Part shown: in pieces, positions 55,704-63,530 of the stretch | Layout: the number at the start of each line of letters is the position of its first letter | Position numbering within the stretch: position 1 is the stretch's first letter | NCBI RefSeq assembly: GCF_902859595.1 | Contig: NZ_CADIJQ010000006.1 | Span: 62,001 to 126,000, forward strand | Length of the DNA stretch: 64,000 nt | DNA from: Achromobacter kerstersii | GTDB lineage: Bacteria > Pseudomonadota > Gammaproteobacteria > Burkholderiales > Burkholderiaceae_B | Reading direction: 5' to 3' | Notes under the pieces: generated by a model | The model's input: only the letters and a program-made list of their open reading frames with translations | Database searches by the model: none | What the model was told of the DNA's origin: nothing | Position numbers and translations under genes: made by a program

Positions 55704-58354
55704 GATGCCGAATCCTGTCGTGACGATGGTTGGACTGGCGTGCATGGCAACTCCAGCTGCGGGTAGTAATGCGCGTCTTCGGACGCCGTTTGCTCGTCGA
55801 CCTGATAGATGGCCTGACATTGCTGATCGGCCTGTTCTCCCCACTTGACCGCCAGTTGCCCTTGCCCCTGCAAGCCACGCACGAAAGCCCGGCCGCCCTG
55901 ACCCACCAGGGTGATGGCATCCATGCCCGGGATGATGACTTCGGCGCCCATGGGAATGGTTGCGCCGTTGTCGCGCACCAGTTTCAACAGGATGGGCCGG
56001 CCCGCCACGGTGGGATAGCGCAACAACACGATCGCGCCCGCGCGCGGTGATACTTGCTGCGACGTCATTGCCAATTCGACATCTCGCGACGTGCCTTTGG
56101 GATCAAGCGCGACTTCATTGCGGCGGTAGGGCATCAGGCCCGCCACGACGCCGTATCCATTACGACCGATGCGGCCACGCGAACCCGAGACAATTCCGGC
56201 GCCATGGGCATCGGGTGCTTCAAGCACCGCCATGGTTTCGCCTTGGGCCTGGGTCGCGTTGATGCCTCCCGCGTGGGCGATCAAGGTCCCGCGCATGCCT
56301 GCGCCGAATTGGCGATAGCTGCTACCGCCGCTGCCGCCCGTGCCGCCGCTGCCAGACAGCGTGTAGTTGGCGTGCGCGGTGTCGTAGCGCAGGCTGCCGC
56401 CCTGGTTGCCACTGCCCTGGCCGTTCGTGCGGTCATACGATCCGTAAACGCCATAGCCGAACTGCCCCGTATCGCCTGCGGACCCGCTGACAGACGCGTT
56501 GGCGCTGCGCTTGCCGTTGCCTTCAAGATTCATGGATGTGCTGAGATACGCCGCATTCGCGCCGCGTCCCAATGGCAGGCTCAGGCTTAGCAAATACTGA
56601 TTACCGAAGCGGCCGCGCTCGTCGCGCGTGCGCGACATGCTGATCGTGACACTGCCCCATGCGTAGCCGTTGGAGTAGCTGGTGTAGTAGCTCGTATCGC
56701 GGCGGTTGCGGTTCCAGTAGTTCTGCGCAATGCCAGATAGCGTCACGTGCCCCCAGCCATCGCCCAAGGGTTGGCTGACATTGAATTGGAACCGGCTGCG
56801 CTCTTTGCCGCCGTATGCCCATGCGCCGCGCGATTCACGCGCCCGTGCGAATTCCCCAAAGCCCAGATAGCCCTCGCTTGAAAACCGATACGCCATCACG
56901 CTGAAGTTTGTGGAAGTGGGCTCAAGCAGCTTGCTATAACTTAGCCGCACGCTGCGCCCGCTTGAAGAGCTGCCGGCAGGGTTGTCTGCAACGCGGGTTG
57001 CCGCGTCATTTTCCGAGTCACGCGACAGGTCGTTCAACTGCCCCCATCGCCCGCCCAGACCCGTTGCGTGCGACTGCGTCAGATCCGCCGCCAACGCCCC
57101 CAGCGGCGTACTCACCGCCACGCCGGCCTGAATTGCCCGATACTGCTGCGCCGCGATGACGCCGCCATAGCCCGTCACCGTATCGGACAGGCCACGCTGA
57201 TACGTGCCCTGCACAAACGCGGGCGGCGTACTGAGGGCGTCGTCGCGATACCGGCCGCCCGTCACGCTGAAGCGCGAACTGCCGGGGCGCAGCAACTGCG
57301 CTACCGACGCATAAGGCACCACGAAGTGCTTGCTGCGCCCATCCGCTTCGGTGATCGTGACGTCAAGATCGCCCGCGTAACCGGTGTTGTACAGATCGTC
57401 GATGGCAAATGGCCCGGGCGATACCGTGGTTTCGTATAGCAGGTTGTTGCCCTGGCGCACGCTGACTTTGGCTGTGGTGTCGGCCACGCCGCGCACCACC
57501 GGTGCAAAGCCGCGCATCGAGTCCGGCAGCATGCGTTCGTCGCTGCTGAGCTGGACGCCGGTGTACGGCACGCTGTCAAAGAGATTGCCCGGCGTGTAGA
57601 ACTGACCCAGGGTCAGTTGCGCACTGGCCGCCGTCACATCGCGCTGCACGTAGGTGCTCAATGCCTGATAGCGGCTGCGCTCGGATGCGCCGGGGTCGTC
57701 GGTATAGCTGAAAGAGCCGTTATGCCGAAAGCGCCACTCGCCCAGATTGAGGCCCGCGTTCGCGCTGCTGTAGAAGCGGCGTTGCGTGCGATTGCCGACA
57801 CGGTTGGACGACAGGTTAAGCCCGTATCCCAGAAAGCCGGCATCCACGCCCGAGTCCCATTCTTCCGGCGGCACGTAACCGCGCGCCACCGACTTCAGGT
57901 AGAGCTGAGCAATGGAAAGATCGGCGCGCAGGTCACCCAAATCGACATCGAATTGGCTCGCGGGCGGCAGGCTGTCGACGCCCAGGCAATCAGTTTCCTG
58001 CTCCACAGCGCCCGAGGGCGTGGCCAACATTGCCAGGTTGACCCCCAGCCGCTCATAGACCTTGGCCGGCAGACAGGGCTGCACCGCCGGCTGGCCCGGG
58101 GACGTGGGCGGCGGCATGGCCTTGACATAGATCTGCTCACGGCCCACCCGGTTTCCGTTCAGGTACAGGTCCAATTGGTAGACACCCGGCTCCAGGGAAT
58201 TGCCGCGCTGGAAGCGCGACAAGTCCACCGTTTGCCCTCGGCGGCTGCCAAAGAATGCGGGGTTGAATTCGACAGACTCGCTGGCCTGGGCCGCTGCGCT
58301 TGCCAAACCGGACCCAAGTAGAAGCCAATGGCCGATGCGTAGACGGCGGAACAT
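55700..58354 (-). CDS. Fimbrial outer-membrane usher (FimC/PapC family)
   Basis: Outer-membrane assembly pore, 884 residues. Signal peptide (MFRRLRIGHWLLLGSGLASAAAQAS), then FNPAFFGSRRGQTVDLSRFQRGNSLEPGVYQLDLYLNG, the usher N-terminal domain. The middle PVVRGVADTTAKVSVRQGNNLLYETTVSPGPFAIDDL and the C-terminal GMDAITLVGQGGRAFVRGLQGQGQLAVKW are usher hallmarks. A Gly/Ser-rich loop (SGSGGTGGSGGSS) is near residue 690. I chose ATG 58354, eight bases after the chaperone stop; a TTG at 58372 is an alternative. Confidence 0.93.
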   Translation of the reverse strand: MFRRLRIGHWLLLGSGLASAAAQASESVEFNPAFFGSRRGQTVDLSRFQRGNSLEPGVYQLDLYLNGNRVGREQIYVKAMPPPTSPGQPAVQPCLPAKVYERLGVNLAMLATPSGAVEQETDCLGVDSLPPASQFDVDLGDLRADLSIAQLYLKSVARGYVPPEEWDSGVDAGFLGYGLNLSSNRVGNRTQRRFYSSANAGLNLGEWRFRHNGSFSYTDDPGASERSRYQALSTYVQRDVTAASAQLTLGQFYTPGNLFDSVPYTGVQLSSDERMLPDSMRGFAPVVRGVADTTAKVSVRQGNNLLYETTVSPGPFAIDDLYNTGYAGDLDVTITEADGRSKHFVVPYASVAQLLRPGSSRFSVTGGRYRDDALSTPPAFVQGTYQRGLSDTVTGYGGVIAAQQYRAIQAGVAVSTPLGALAADLTQSHATGLGGRWGQLNDLSRDSENDAATRVADNPAGSSSSGRSVRLSYSKLLEPTSTNFSVMAYRFSSEGYLGFGEFARARESRGAWAYGGKERSRFQFNVSQPLGDGWGHVTLSGIAQNYWNRNRRDTSYYTSYSNGYAWGSVTISMSRTRDERGRFGNQYLLSLSLPLGRGANAAYLSTSMNLEGNGKRSANASVSGSAGDTGQFGYGVYGSYDRTNGQGSGNQGGSLRYDTAHANYTLSGSGGTGGSGGSSYRQFGAGMRGTLIAHAGGINATQAQGETMAVLEAPDAHGAGIVSGSRGRIGRNGYGVVAGLMPYRRNEVALDPKGTSRDVELAMTSQQVSPRAGAIVLLRYPTVAGRPILLKLVRDNGATIPMGAEVIIPGMDAITLVGQGGRAFVRGLQGQGQLAVKWGEQADQQCQAIYQVDEQTASEDAHYYPQLELPCTPVQPSSRQDSAS

Positions 58355-58361
58355 GACGCCG

Positions 58362-59099
58362 CTAAGAATCAAGGCGACTTTCGCGCCGAACCGTGGCGCC
58401 GTAGTCGTTGATCCATTCGAACACTACGGCGCCCTTGGCGCCCGCCGCGTTCGGCAGTTTTCCGCCGCCCAGTTCCGTTACGGACTTTGGGGCCAGCATG
58501 CGGCTCGGCACCGGCAGGGCGCGCCCATTCTGCAGCGTCAGTTCGACGGTGGTCAATGACACATGAAAAGCGCTGTCATTGCGCACTTGCAGCGTCGGGC
58601 CGTTGCTGCCTTGCACGATGCGCCATTGCAACTGCGCGGCTGCCTCGCCCACCGTGCCGGGCAGGCCCATCGGGCGGAAGAACAGCTTGATGCGGCTGCG
58701 GAAGGCCAGCTGCATGTGGTTCGCCACTTGTGCGCCCGGCAGCGGCGGGACGTCGAGCACGTTCATCCAGAAAACGGATTCGCGGTCGGAAGGCACGCCA
58801 GATGACGGCGCATAGGCGATGCGCAGCGTCTGGCCCTTGCCCGGGTTGATGCGCGCAAGCGGCGGCATGATCATGAACGGCACGTTCACTTCATCCGGGG
58901 TGGAGTTCGCGTCGCCGTCGTCGATCCAGGCCTGCACCAATGCTGGCTGGCCGCCGTCGTTGGTCAAGCGCAAGGTGACTTCGCGTTCTTGGGCGGGATA
59001 GATGATGCGCGTGCCGCCGATCACCACGTTGGACTGGGCGGAAGGGGGCAGCAGGGTCGCACAAGCCAGGCATAGCGCCGCGCATAGATGGCGGAGCAT
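58362..59099 (-). CDS. Periplasmic fimbrial chaperone
   Basis: A 245-residue PapD-family chaperone. The signal peptide MLRHLCAALCLACATLLPPSAQS starts at ATG 59099. NVVIGGTRIIYPAQEREVTLRLTNDGGQPALVQAWID is the N-terminal chaperone domain, SVFWMNVLDVPPLP the donor strand, and NHMQLAFRSRIKLFFRPMGL the conserved lysine/arginine cleft. An in-frame ATG at 59159 overlaps the fimA stop, but the added 20 residues precede the signal peptide and cross a hairpin, so I prefer the shorter form. Confidence 0.88.
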   Translation of the reverse strand: MLRHLCAALCLACATLLPPSAQSNVVIGGTRIIYPAQEREVTLRLTNDGGQPALVQAWIDDGDANSTPDEVNVPFMIMPPLARINPGKGQTLRIAYAPSSGVPSDRESVFWMNVLDVPPLPGAQVANHMQLAFRSRIKLFFRPMGLPGTVGEAAAQLQWRIVQGSNGPTLQVRNDSAFHVSLTTVELTLQNGRALPVPSRMLAPKSVTELGGGKLPNAAGAKGAVVFEWINDYGATVRRESRLDS

Positions 59100-59123
59100 G
59101 GCCCGGCTGGCGGAATCTGAAAG

Positions 59124-59147
59124 CCCCCTGAGCGTGCGCTCAAGGGG
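59124..59147 (-). promoter_or_regulatory. Hairpin between fimA and the chaperone gene
   Basis: CCCC-(C)TGAGC-GTGC-GCTCA-AGGGG on the plus strand. On the minus strand it reads CCCCTTGAGC, loop GCAC, GCTCAGGGGG then CTTTC. It lies between the fimA stop (59156) and the chaperone start (59099), where a partial terminator or mRNA-stability element keeps the major pilin more abundant than the assembly proteins in many operons. Confidence 0.6.
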
Positions 59148-59155
59148 AGCCGGCT

Positions 59156-59695
59156 TCATTCGTAGATCAGGTCCAGCAGCACTTCGGTCTGGACGAGACC
59201 CGCCGTGGTGGCTGCGGTTGCGGCCAGGTACTGGGCGTAGAACTCGAGCTTTGCCGTGCCAGCATCGATGCTGACCGTTTCAGCGCCATCGCCCGTAAAC
59301 AGGTTGATGGGCTGATATTTGCTGTTCAGCAACTGCACCTGCGCGCTGGAAGCATCCTTGCCATCTTGGGACGCCGCCTGGTTGATCAAGGCGCCCGTGG
59401 AAGGATCGACGTTCGAATCACGGTTAAAGCGCGTTGTCACTTTGCTGCCCGTGCAGCCAGTCAGGTTCAATTCGACGAGCTTACGGCCGGCGACATCATT
59501 TTGGTTAGCCAGAGCGCTGACGCTGACGGGGTCAAGCGACACCTGTTTGACGCCTTCGCTGGCCACGCCCTCGATTTTGCAGGTGGAGGAAGACACCTCG
59601 CCCTTGAACACCAACTTCACATCCGCCGCCAACGCACTGCCGCACAGTACCAATGACGACAATGCCAGGCCTGCCGCAACAATCTTCTTATTCAC
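59156..59695 (-). CDS. fimA: Major fimbrial subunit (FimA-like pilin)
   Basis: Structural pilin, 179 residues. GTG 59695 (GGAGA upstream) starts a signal peptide (MNKKIVAAGLALSSLVLCGSALA). The mature part has the two pilin cysteines (KGEVSSSTCKIEG and NLTGCTGSKV), and the C-terminal LVQTEVLLDLIYE beta-strand with the penultimate Tyr used for chaperone recognition. The upstream nine codons to 59722 precede the signal peptide and were excluded. First gene of the fimA-chaperone-usher-adhesin operon. Confidence 0.92.
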   Translation of the reverse strand: MNKKIVAAGLALSSLVLCGSALAADVKLVFKGEVSSSTCKIEGVASEGVKQVSLDPVSVSALANQNDVAGRKLVELNLTGCTGSKVTTRFNRDSNVDPSTGALINQAASQDGKDASSAQVQLLNSKYQPINLFTGDGAETVSIDAGTAKLEFYAQYLAATAATTAGLVQTEVLLDLIYE

Positions 59696-59833
59696 CGCAC
59701 TCTCCGACTGACTTCTCACCAAGGCGGGCGACCTGCCACGCCTTGGTCCGCCGCGCAGAATCAGGACGAAGCCGTCACTTGATCAGAGCAGAGGACCAGA
59801 AGCATTGTTTCGAATCCGTCGGTCGTGAAATAC

Positions 59834-59845
59834 GAGAAATTTCTC
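59834..59845 (-). promoter_or_regulatory. 12-bp palindrome GAGAAATTTCTC upstream of fimA
   Basis: A perfect palindrome 139 bases upstream of the fimA start in the AT-rich part of the control region. Nearer the gene, CCAAGGCG/CGCCTTGG (59719-59726, 59739-59746) can form a leader hairpin. No good -35/-10 pair could be fixed by eye. Confidence 0.35.
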
Positions 59846-59913
59846 AAAGAAAATTTTGCGGCCCTGCGGTGAGGACGATGCACAACACATCTGCGCAGGG
59901 CATTACAGAAATA

Positions 59914-60876
59914 TCAGTTGAGCTTGGCTCCCGACACCTCTACCGCCTCTTTCCATGCCCCCAACTCATGGTCGATATGCACCGCAAATTCAGCGGGCGT
60001 GGAGCCGACCGTTTCATATCCGTAGCCCGCCAACTGCTGCTTCAAGGCAGGCAGCGCTACCGCGTCCGCGATACCCCGGCTCAGGGCGTTGACGACATCA
60101 GGCGGCGTGCCAGCAGGCGCCAACACGCCGTACCAGCCATTGACCACGAAGCCCGGCACGCTTTCGGCCACCGTCGGCACATCGGGCAGCAAAGGCGAAC
60201 GCCGTTCGCCCGTTACGGCAATGGCCTTCAGCTTGCCGGCCTGCACCTGGGGCAGCGATGTGGAAATGCTGTCGAACATCAGCGAGACTTCGCCGCCCAG
60301 CAAGGCGACAACCGCCGGGCCGCTGCCTTTGTACGGCACATGCATCATGTCGATGCCCGTCTGGTGCTTGAACATTTCGGCGGCCAGATGGCTGGTATTG
60401 CCGTTGCCGGCAGACGCGAAGCTGAGTTTGCCGGGATGGCTCTTGGCGTAGGCGATCAGTTCGGGAACCGTGTTGGCGGGCGTATTCAATGGCGCGGCCA
60501 CCAGCATCGGCAAGGTCGCCACCAGCGAGACCGGCGCAAAATCCTTGCGCGTGTCGTAGGGCAAAGACGGATACAGGCTGGGGTTGATGGCGTGCGCCGC
60601 CAGCACCATCAGCAAGGTGTAGCCATCGGGCTTGGCGCGCGCCAGTTGAGCCGACGCGATCGCCCCGCCCGCGCCCGGCTTGTATTCCAGCACCACGGGC
60701 TGGCCCCACTTCTTTTGCAGCTCCGCCCCCAAGGGACGCGCCAGCATGTCGGCGCTGCCTCCGGGCGGATACGGAATCAGCAGGGTGATGGGCTTGTCGG
60801 GGTAGACCGGGGCGGCCTGCGCGGCGCCGATGGACAACACGCACAGCGACGCTGCGGCCAGCAGGGAACGGATCAT
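59914..60876 (-). CDS. Bug/TctC family periplasmic receptor, copy 1
   Basis: A 320-residue periplasmic solute-binding protein of the Bug (tripartite tricarboxylate transporter) family, abundant in Bordetella and Achromobacter. ATG 60876 has AAGGAG; signal peptide MIRSLLAAASLCVLSIGAAQA; mature PVYPDKPITLLIPYPPGGSADMLARPLG with the family motif, then KPDGYTLLM and FASAGNGNTSHLAAEMFK. It follows the CoA-transferase beta gene on the same strand. No TctA/TctB membrane genes are nearby. Confidence 0.93.
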   Translation of the reverse strand: MIRSLLAAASLCVLSIGAAQAAPVYPDKPITLLIPYPPGGSADMLARPLGAELQKKWGQPVVLEYKPGAGGAIASAQLARAKPDGYTLLMVLAAHAINPSLYPSLPYDTRKDFAPVSLVATLPMLVAAPLNTPANTVPELIAYAKSHPGKLSFASAGNGNTSHLAAEMFKHQTGIDMMHVPYKGSGPAVVALLGGEVSLMFDSISTSLPQVQAGKLKAIAVTGERRSPLLPDVPTVAESVPGFVVNGWYGVLAPAGTPPDVVNALSRGIADAVALPALKQQLAGYGYETVGSTPAEFAVHIDHELGAWKEAVEVSGAKLN

Positions 60877-60964
60877 CAGCAGTCTCCTTGGCCCGAGGGC
60901 CGGAATCGAAGGGGCGGGGATCGAAGGGCGGGATCGGAGCGCGGGCGCCTCCATGCCCCCGCCG

Positions 60965-61690
60965 TCAGGCGTAACGCGGCGCGCCGGCGGCATCCAGCAC
61001 GATCACGCGCGGTGTCTCGGGGAAGTTCAACGGCGCATCCGTGACCGAACGCAGATACGCCGCGCTGACGCCCGCCGTCATGGCGTGAACCTTCAGCCCC
61101 TCTGGCGTCACATCAATCACGGCCAAATCGGTATAGATGCGCGTGACCACGCCCTTGCCCGTCAGCGGATACGTGCATTGGCGCAGCACCTTGGGCGTGC
61201 CGTCACGGCCGCGATGCTCCATCGTGACCAGCACCTGCTTGGCGCCCACCGCCAGGTCCATGGCGCCGCCCACGGCGGGAATGGCGTCGGCGGCGTCGGT
61301 TTTCCAGTTGGCAAGATCGCCCGTTTCCGACACCTGAAACGCGCCCAGCACCGCGTAGTCCAGATGGCCGCCGCGCATCATCGCGAACGAGATGGTGTGC
61401 TCGGTGATGGATGCGCCGGCCAGCAAGGTGATGGGCTGGCGGCTGGCGTTGATCAGGTCCGGGTCCACGTGCTCGCCGCTGGCGGCGGGGCCCATGCCCA
61501 GGATGCCGTTTTCGCTGTGCAGCAGGATGTCTTTGTCGGGCGGAAGGTAGTCGCCCACCAGCGTGGGCATGCCGATACCCAGGTTGACGATGGAGCCGTC
61601 GGGGATATCGCTGGCCAGCAGCTGCGCGATCTGTTGCCGGGTCAGGCCCGTGATGGGTTGCGTGTCTTGTGTGCCTTGTGTGTGTTGCAT
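60965..61690 (-). CDS. 3-oxoacid CoA-transferase, beta subunit
   Basis: A 241-residue class I CoA-transferase subunit. The catalytic glutamate is in LHSENGILGMGP, the residue that forms the glutamyl-CoA intermediate; GIGMPTLVGDYL and QCTYPLTG are also typical. Partner of the alpha subunit whose gene ends two bases upstream. In related bacteria such pairs activate 3-oxoadipate, acetoacetate or similar acids with succinyl-CoA. A short CA-rich run makes the first ten residues (QHTQGTQDTQ) repetitive. Confidence 0.92.
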   Translation of the reverse strand: MQHTQGTQDTQPITGLTRQQIAQLLASDIPDGSIVNLGIGMPTLVGDYLPPDKDILLHSENGILGMGPAASGEHVDPDLINASRQPITLLAGASITEHTISFAMMRGGHLDYAVLGAFQVSETGDLANWKTDAADAIPAVGGAMDLAVGAKQVLVTMEHRGRDGTPKVLRQCTYPLTGKGVVTRIYTDLAVIDVTPEGLKVHAMTAGVSAAYLRSVTDAPLNFPETPRVIVLDAAGAPRYA

Positions 61691-61691
61691 G

Positions 61692-62357
61692 TCAGGCCTC
61701 CACCCGCACCACGGATTTCACGAAGATGCCTTGCGTCATGACCTGCTCTGGCACGAACGTGCCCAACGGCACCACTTCGTCCACCTGCGCAATCGCGTGG
61801 CCCGCGGCCATGCACATCACCGGATTGAAGTTGCGCGCGGCGTGCCGGTACATCAGGTTGCCCCAGCGGTCGCCCAAGTGCGCACGGATCAGCGCGTAGT
61901 CGGCGCGCAGGGGGTGTTCCAGCACGTAGCCCACGCCGTCGATCACTTCCTGGCGGCGGCCCTCGGCCAGCTCGGTGCCATAGCCCGTGGGCGTGTAGAA
62001 CGGGCCCAGGCCCGCGCCGGCCGCGCGCAGGCGTTCAGCCAAGGTGCCTTGCGGCACGCATTCCAGTTCGACTTCGCCCGCGCGGTAGGCGCGCGCAAAG
62101 GCGTCGGAATTGGGCGGACGCGGATGCGAGCAGATGATCTTTCTGACCTGCTTGCGAATCAGCAGCGCGGCGATGCCCCGTTCGAAGGTGCCCGCATTGT
62201 TCGAAATGATGGTGAGATCGCGCCGGCCCGATTCCGCCAGGCAATGCAAAAGCTCGTAAGGCACGCCCGCTTCGCCAAACCCGCCCACCAGCACGGACGC
62301 GCCATCGGGAATGACGGCAATGGCGTCGGCCATGGATGCTTGAATCTTGTCGATCAC
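61692..62357 (-). CDS. 3-oxoacid CoA-transferase, alpha subunit
   Basis: A 221-residue class I CoA-transferase alpha subunit. Starts at GTG 62357 (AGGAG upstream) with MIDKIQASMADAIAVIPDGASVLVGGFGEAGVPYELLH, the glycine-rich CoA-binding start. GTLAERLRAAGAGLGPFYTPTGYGTELAEG and GNLMYRHAARNFNP are family motifs. Coupled to the receptor gene before it (TAAGTG) and to the beta subunit after it. Confidence 0.93.
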   Translation of the reverse strand: MIDKIQASMADAIAVIPDGASVLVGGFGEAGVPYELLHCLAESGRRDLTIISNNAGTFERGIAALLIRKQVRKIICSHPRPPNSDAFARAYRAGEVELECVPQGTLAERLRAAGAGLGPFYTPTGYGTELAEGRRQEVIDGVGYVLEHPLRADYALIRAHLGDRWGNLMYRHAARNFNPVMCMAAGHAIAQVDEVVPLGTFVPEQVMTQGIFVKSVVRVEA

Positions 62358-63326
62358 TTATTGCTCCTGCGCCAATCCGGCCGCGTCCACGATCTGTTTC
62401 CAGCGGGTGCGTTCCTGGTTGATGAAGGCCGTGAACTCGGCCGGCGTGTTGCCGCCTGCCCGCCCGCCCATGGCTTTGAAGCGGTCGGAGATATCGGGGC
62501 TCTGCACCACATCGCGCGTGGCGGCGTAGAGCTTGCCGACCACGTCTTCTGGCGTGCCAGCCGGGGCGATGAGCCCGAACCAGGCGGTCACCACCATGTC
62601 TTTCACGCCGGCTTCGGCCATGGTCGGCACGTCGGGCAATTCAGCCAGCCGCCGCTCGCTGGTGACGGCCAGCGCACGCAGCTTGCCCGACTGGATGTAC
62701 GGCATGGAGCTGGGCAGGTTGTCGATCATGAAGGTGAACTGCTGGCCCAGCAGCGCGGCCACGGCGGGGCCGGCGCCCTTGTACGGGATATGCGTGCCGG
62801 CCACCCCCGCGCGTTGCTTGAAGAGTTCGCCCGACAGATGCGGCGATTGGCCGGCGCCGGAGCTTCCGAACGACACCTTGGACGGGTCCCGCCTGGACTG
62901 CGCCTGAAGGTCCGCCACCGAGCGCACGGGTGACGCTTCATTCACGACCAGCACGTTAGGCACCGAGATCACCAGCGTGACGGGTGCGAAGTCCGCGGGC
63001 TTGTAGGGCAGCGTCTTGTACAGCGCGTAGTTGATGGCGTTGGGGCCAATGTTGCCCATCAGCAGCGTGTAGCCGTCGGGCTTGGCGCGGGCCAGCGTTT
63101 GCGCGCCGATGATGCCGGCGGCCCCCGCGCGGTTCTCAACGATGACCTGCTGGCCAAGCTTGGCGCCCAGCTTGTCGGCAATCAGCCGCGCAGCGATGTC
63201 GGTGGTGCCGCCGGGTGCGGCGGGAATGATGAGGGTGATTGGCCGTTCAGGCCAGGCGGCGTGCGCGGGGCCCGCCAAGGCGAAGGCCATCGCGCCGGCA
63301 GCCAGCCAGCGATGCGAGTGCAACAT
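62358..63326 (-). CDS. Bug/TctC family periplasmic receptor, copy 2
   Basis: A 322-residue Bug receptor. Signal peptide MLHSHRWLAAGAMAFALAGPAHA; mature AWPERPITLIIPAAPGGTTDIAARLIADKLG, then KPDGYTLLMGNIGPNAINYAL and FGSSGAGQSPHLSGELFKQ. It overlaps the CoA-transferase alpha gene, so this transcription unit makes receptor, activating enzyme and second receptor together. The ligand is probably the acid activated by the transferase (inference). Confidence 0.93.
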   Translation of the reverse strand: MLHSHRWLAAGAMAFALAGPAHAAWPERPITLIIPAAPGGTTDIAARLIADKLGAKLGQQVIVENRAGAAGIIGAQTLARAKPDGYTLLMGNIGPNAINYALYKTLPYKPADFAPVTLVISVPNVLVVNEASPVRSVADLQAQSRRDPSKVSFGSSGAGQSPHLSGELFKQRAGVAGTHIPYKGAGPAVAALLGQQFTFMIDNLPSSMPYIQSGKLRALAVTSERRLAELPDVPTMAEAGVKDMVVTAWFGLIAPAGTPEDVVGKLYAATRDVVQSPDISDRFKAMGGRAGGNTPAEFTAFINQERTRWKQIVDAAGLAQEQ

Positions 63327-63341
63327 GCTTGTCTCCCGACG

Positions 63342-63358
63342 TGATCATTGATTGATCA
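63342..63358. promoter_or_regulatory. TGATCA inverted repeat before the Bug receptor gene
   Basis: TGATCA-TTGAT-TGATCA: two perfect 6-base palindromes in inverted arrangement, 16-32 bases upstream of the ATG at 63326. The position in the leader suggests an operator, but the binding protein is unknown. Confidence 0.4.
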
Positions 63359-63450
63359 ACTTGTGGGAGGAGTGTGTGCGCCGCGCTGGCAAATGCCTAT
63401 TCTGCAATGTGGAGGTCAGGCTTCGCCTGAGCTGAACGCGCGTCGGCCCG

Positions 63451-63530
63451 CCCTTTCAACCGCCGCCTCTGCCCTCGCCTTACCCTGCGGCCCTTTCAAC
63501 CGCCGCCTCTGCCCTCGCCTTACCCTGCGG
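63451..63530. repeat. Perfect 40-bp tandem duplication
   Basis: The 40-base unit starting CCCTTTCAACCGCCGCCTCT is present twice without a mismatch (63451-63490, 63491-63530). The second copy includes the stop codon and last codons of the oxidoreductase gene, and the first copy lies just beyond its end, so the duplication did not alter the protein. Confidence 0.92.

Noticed and set aside
59156-59722. Longer FimA starting at 59722
   Set aside because: The nine extra residues precede the signal peptide; GTG 59695 has the better ribosome site.
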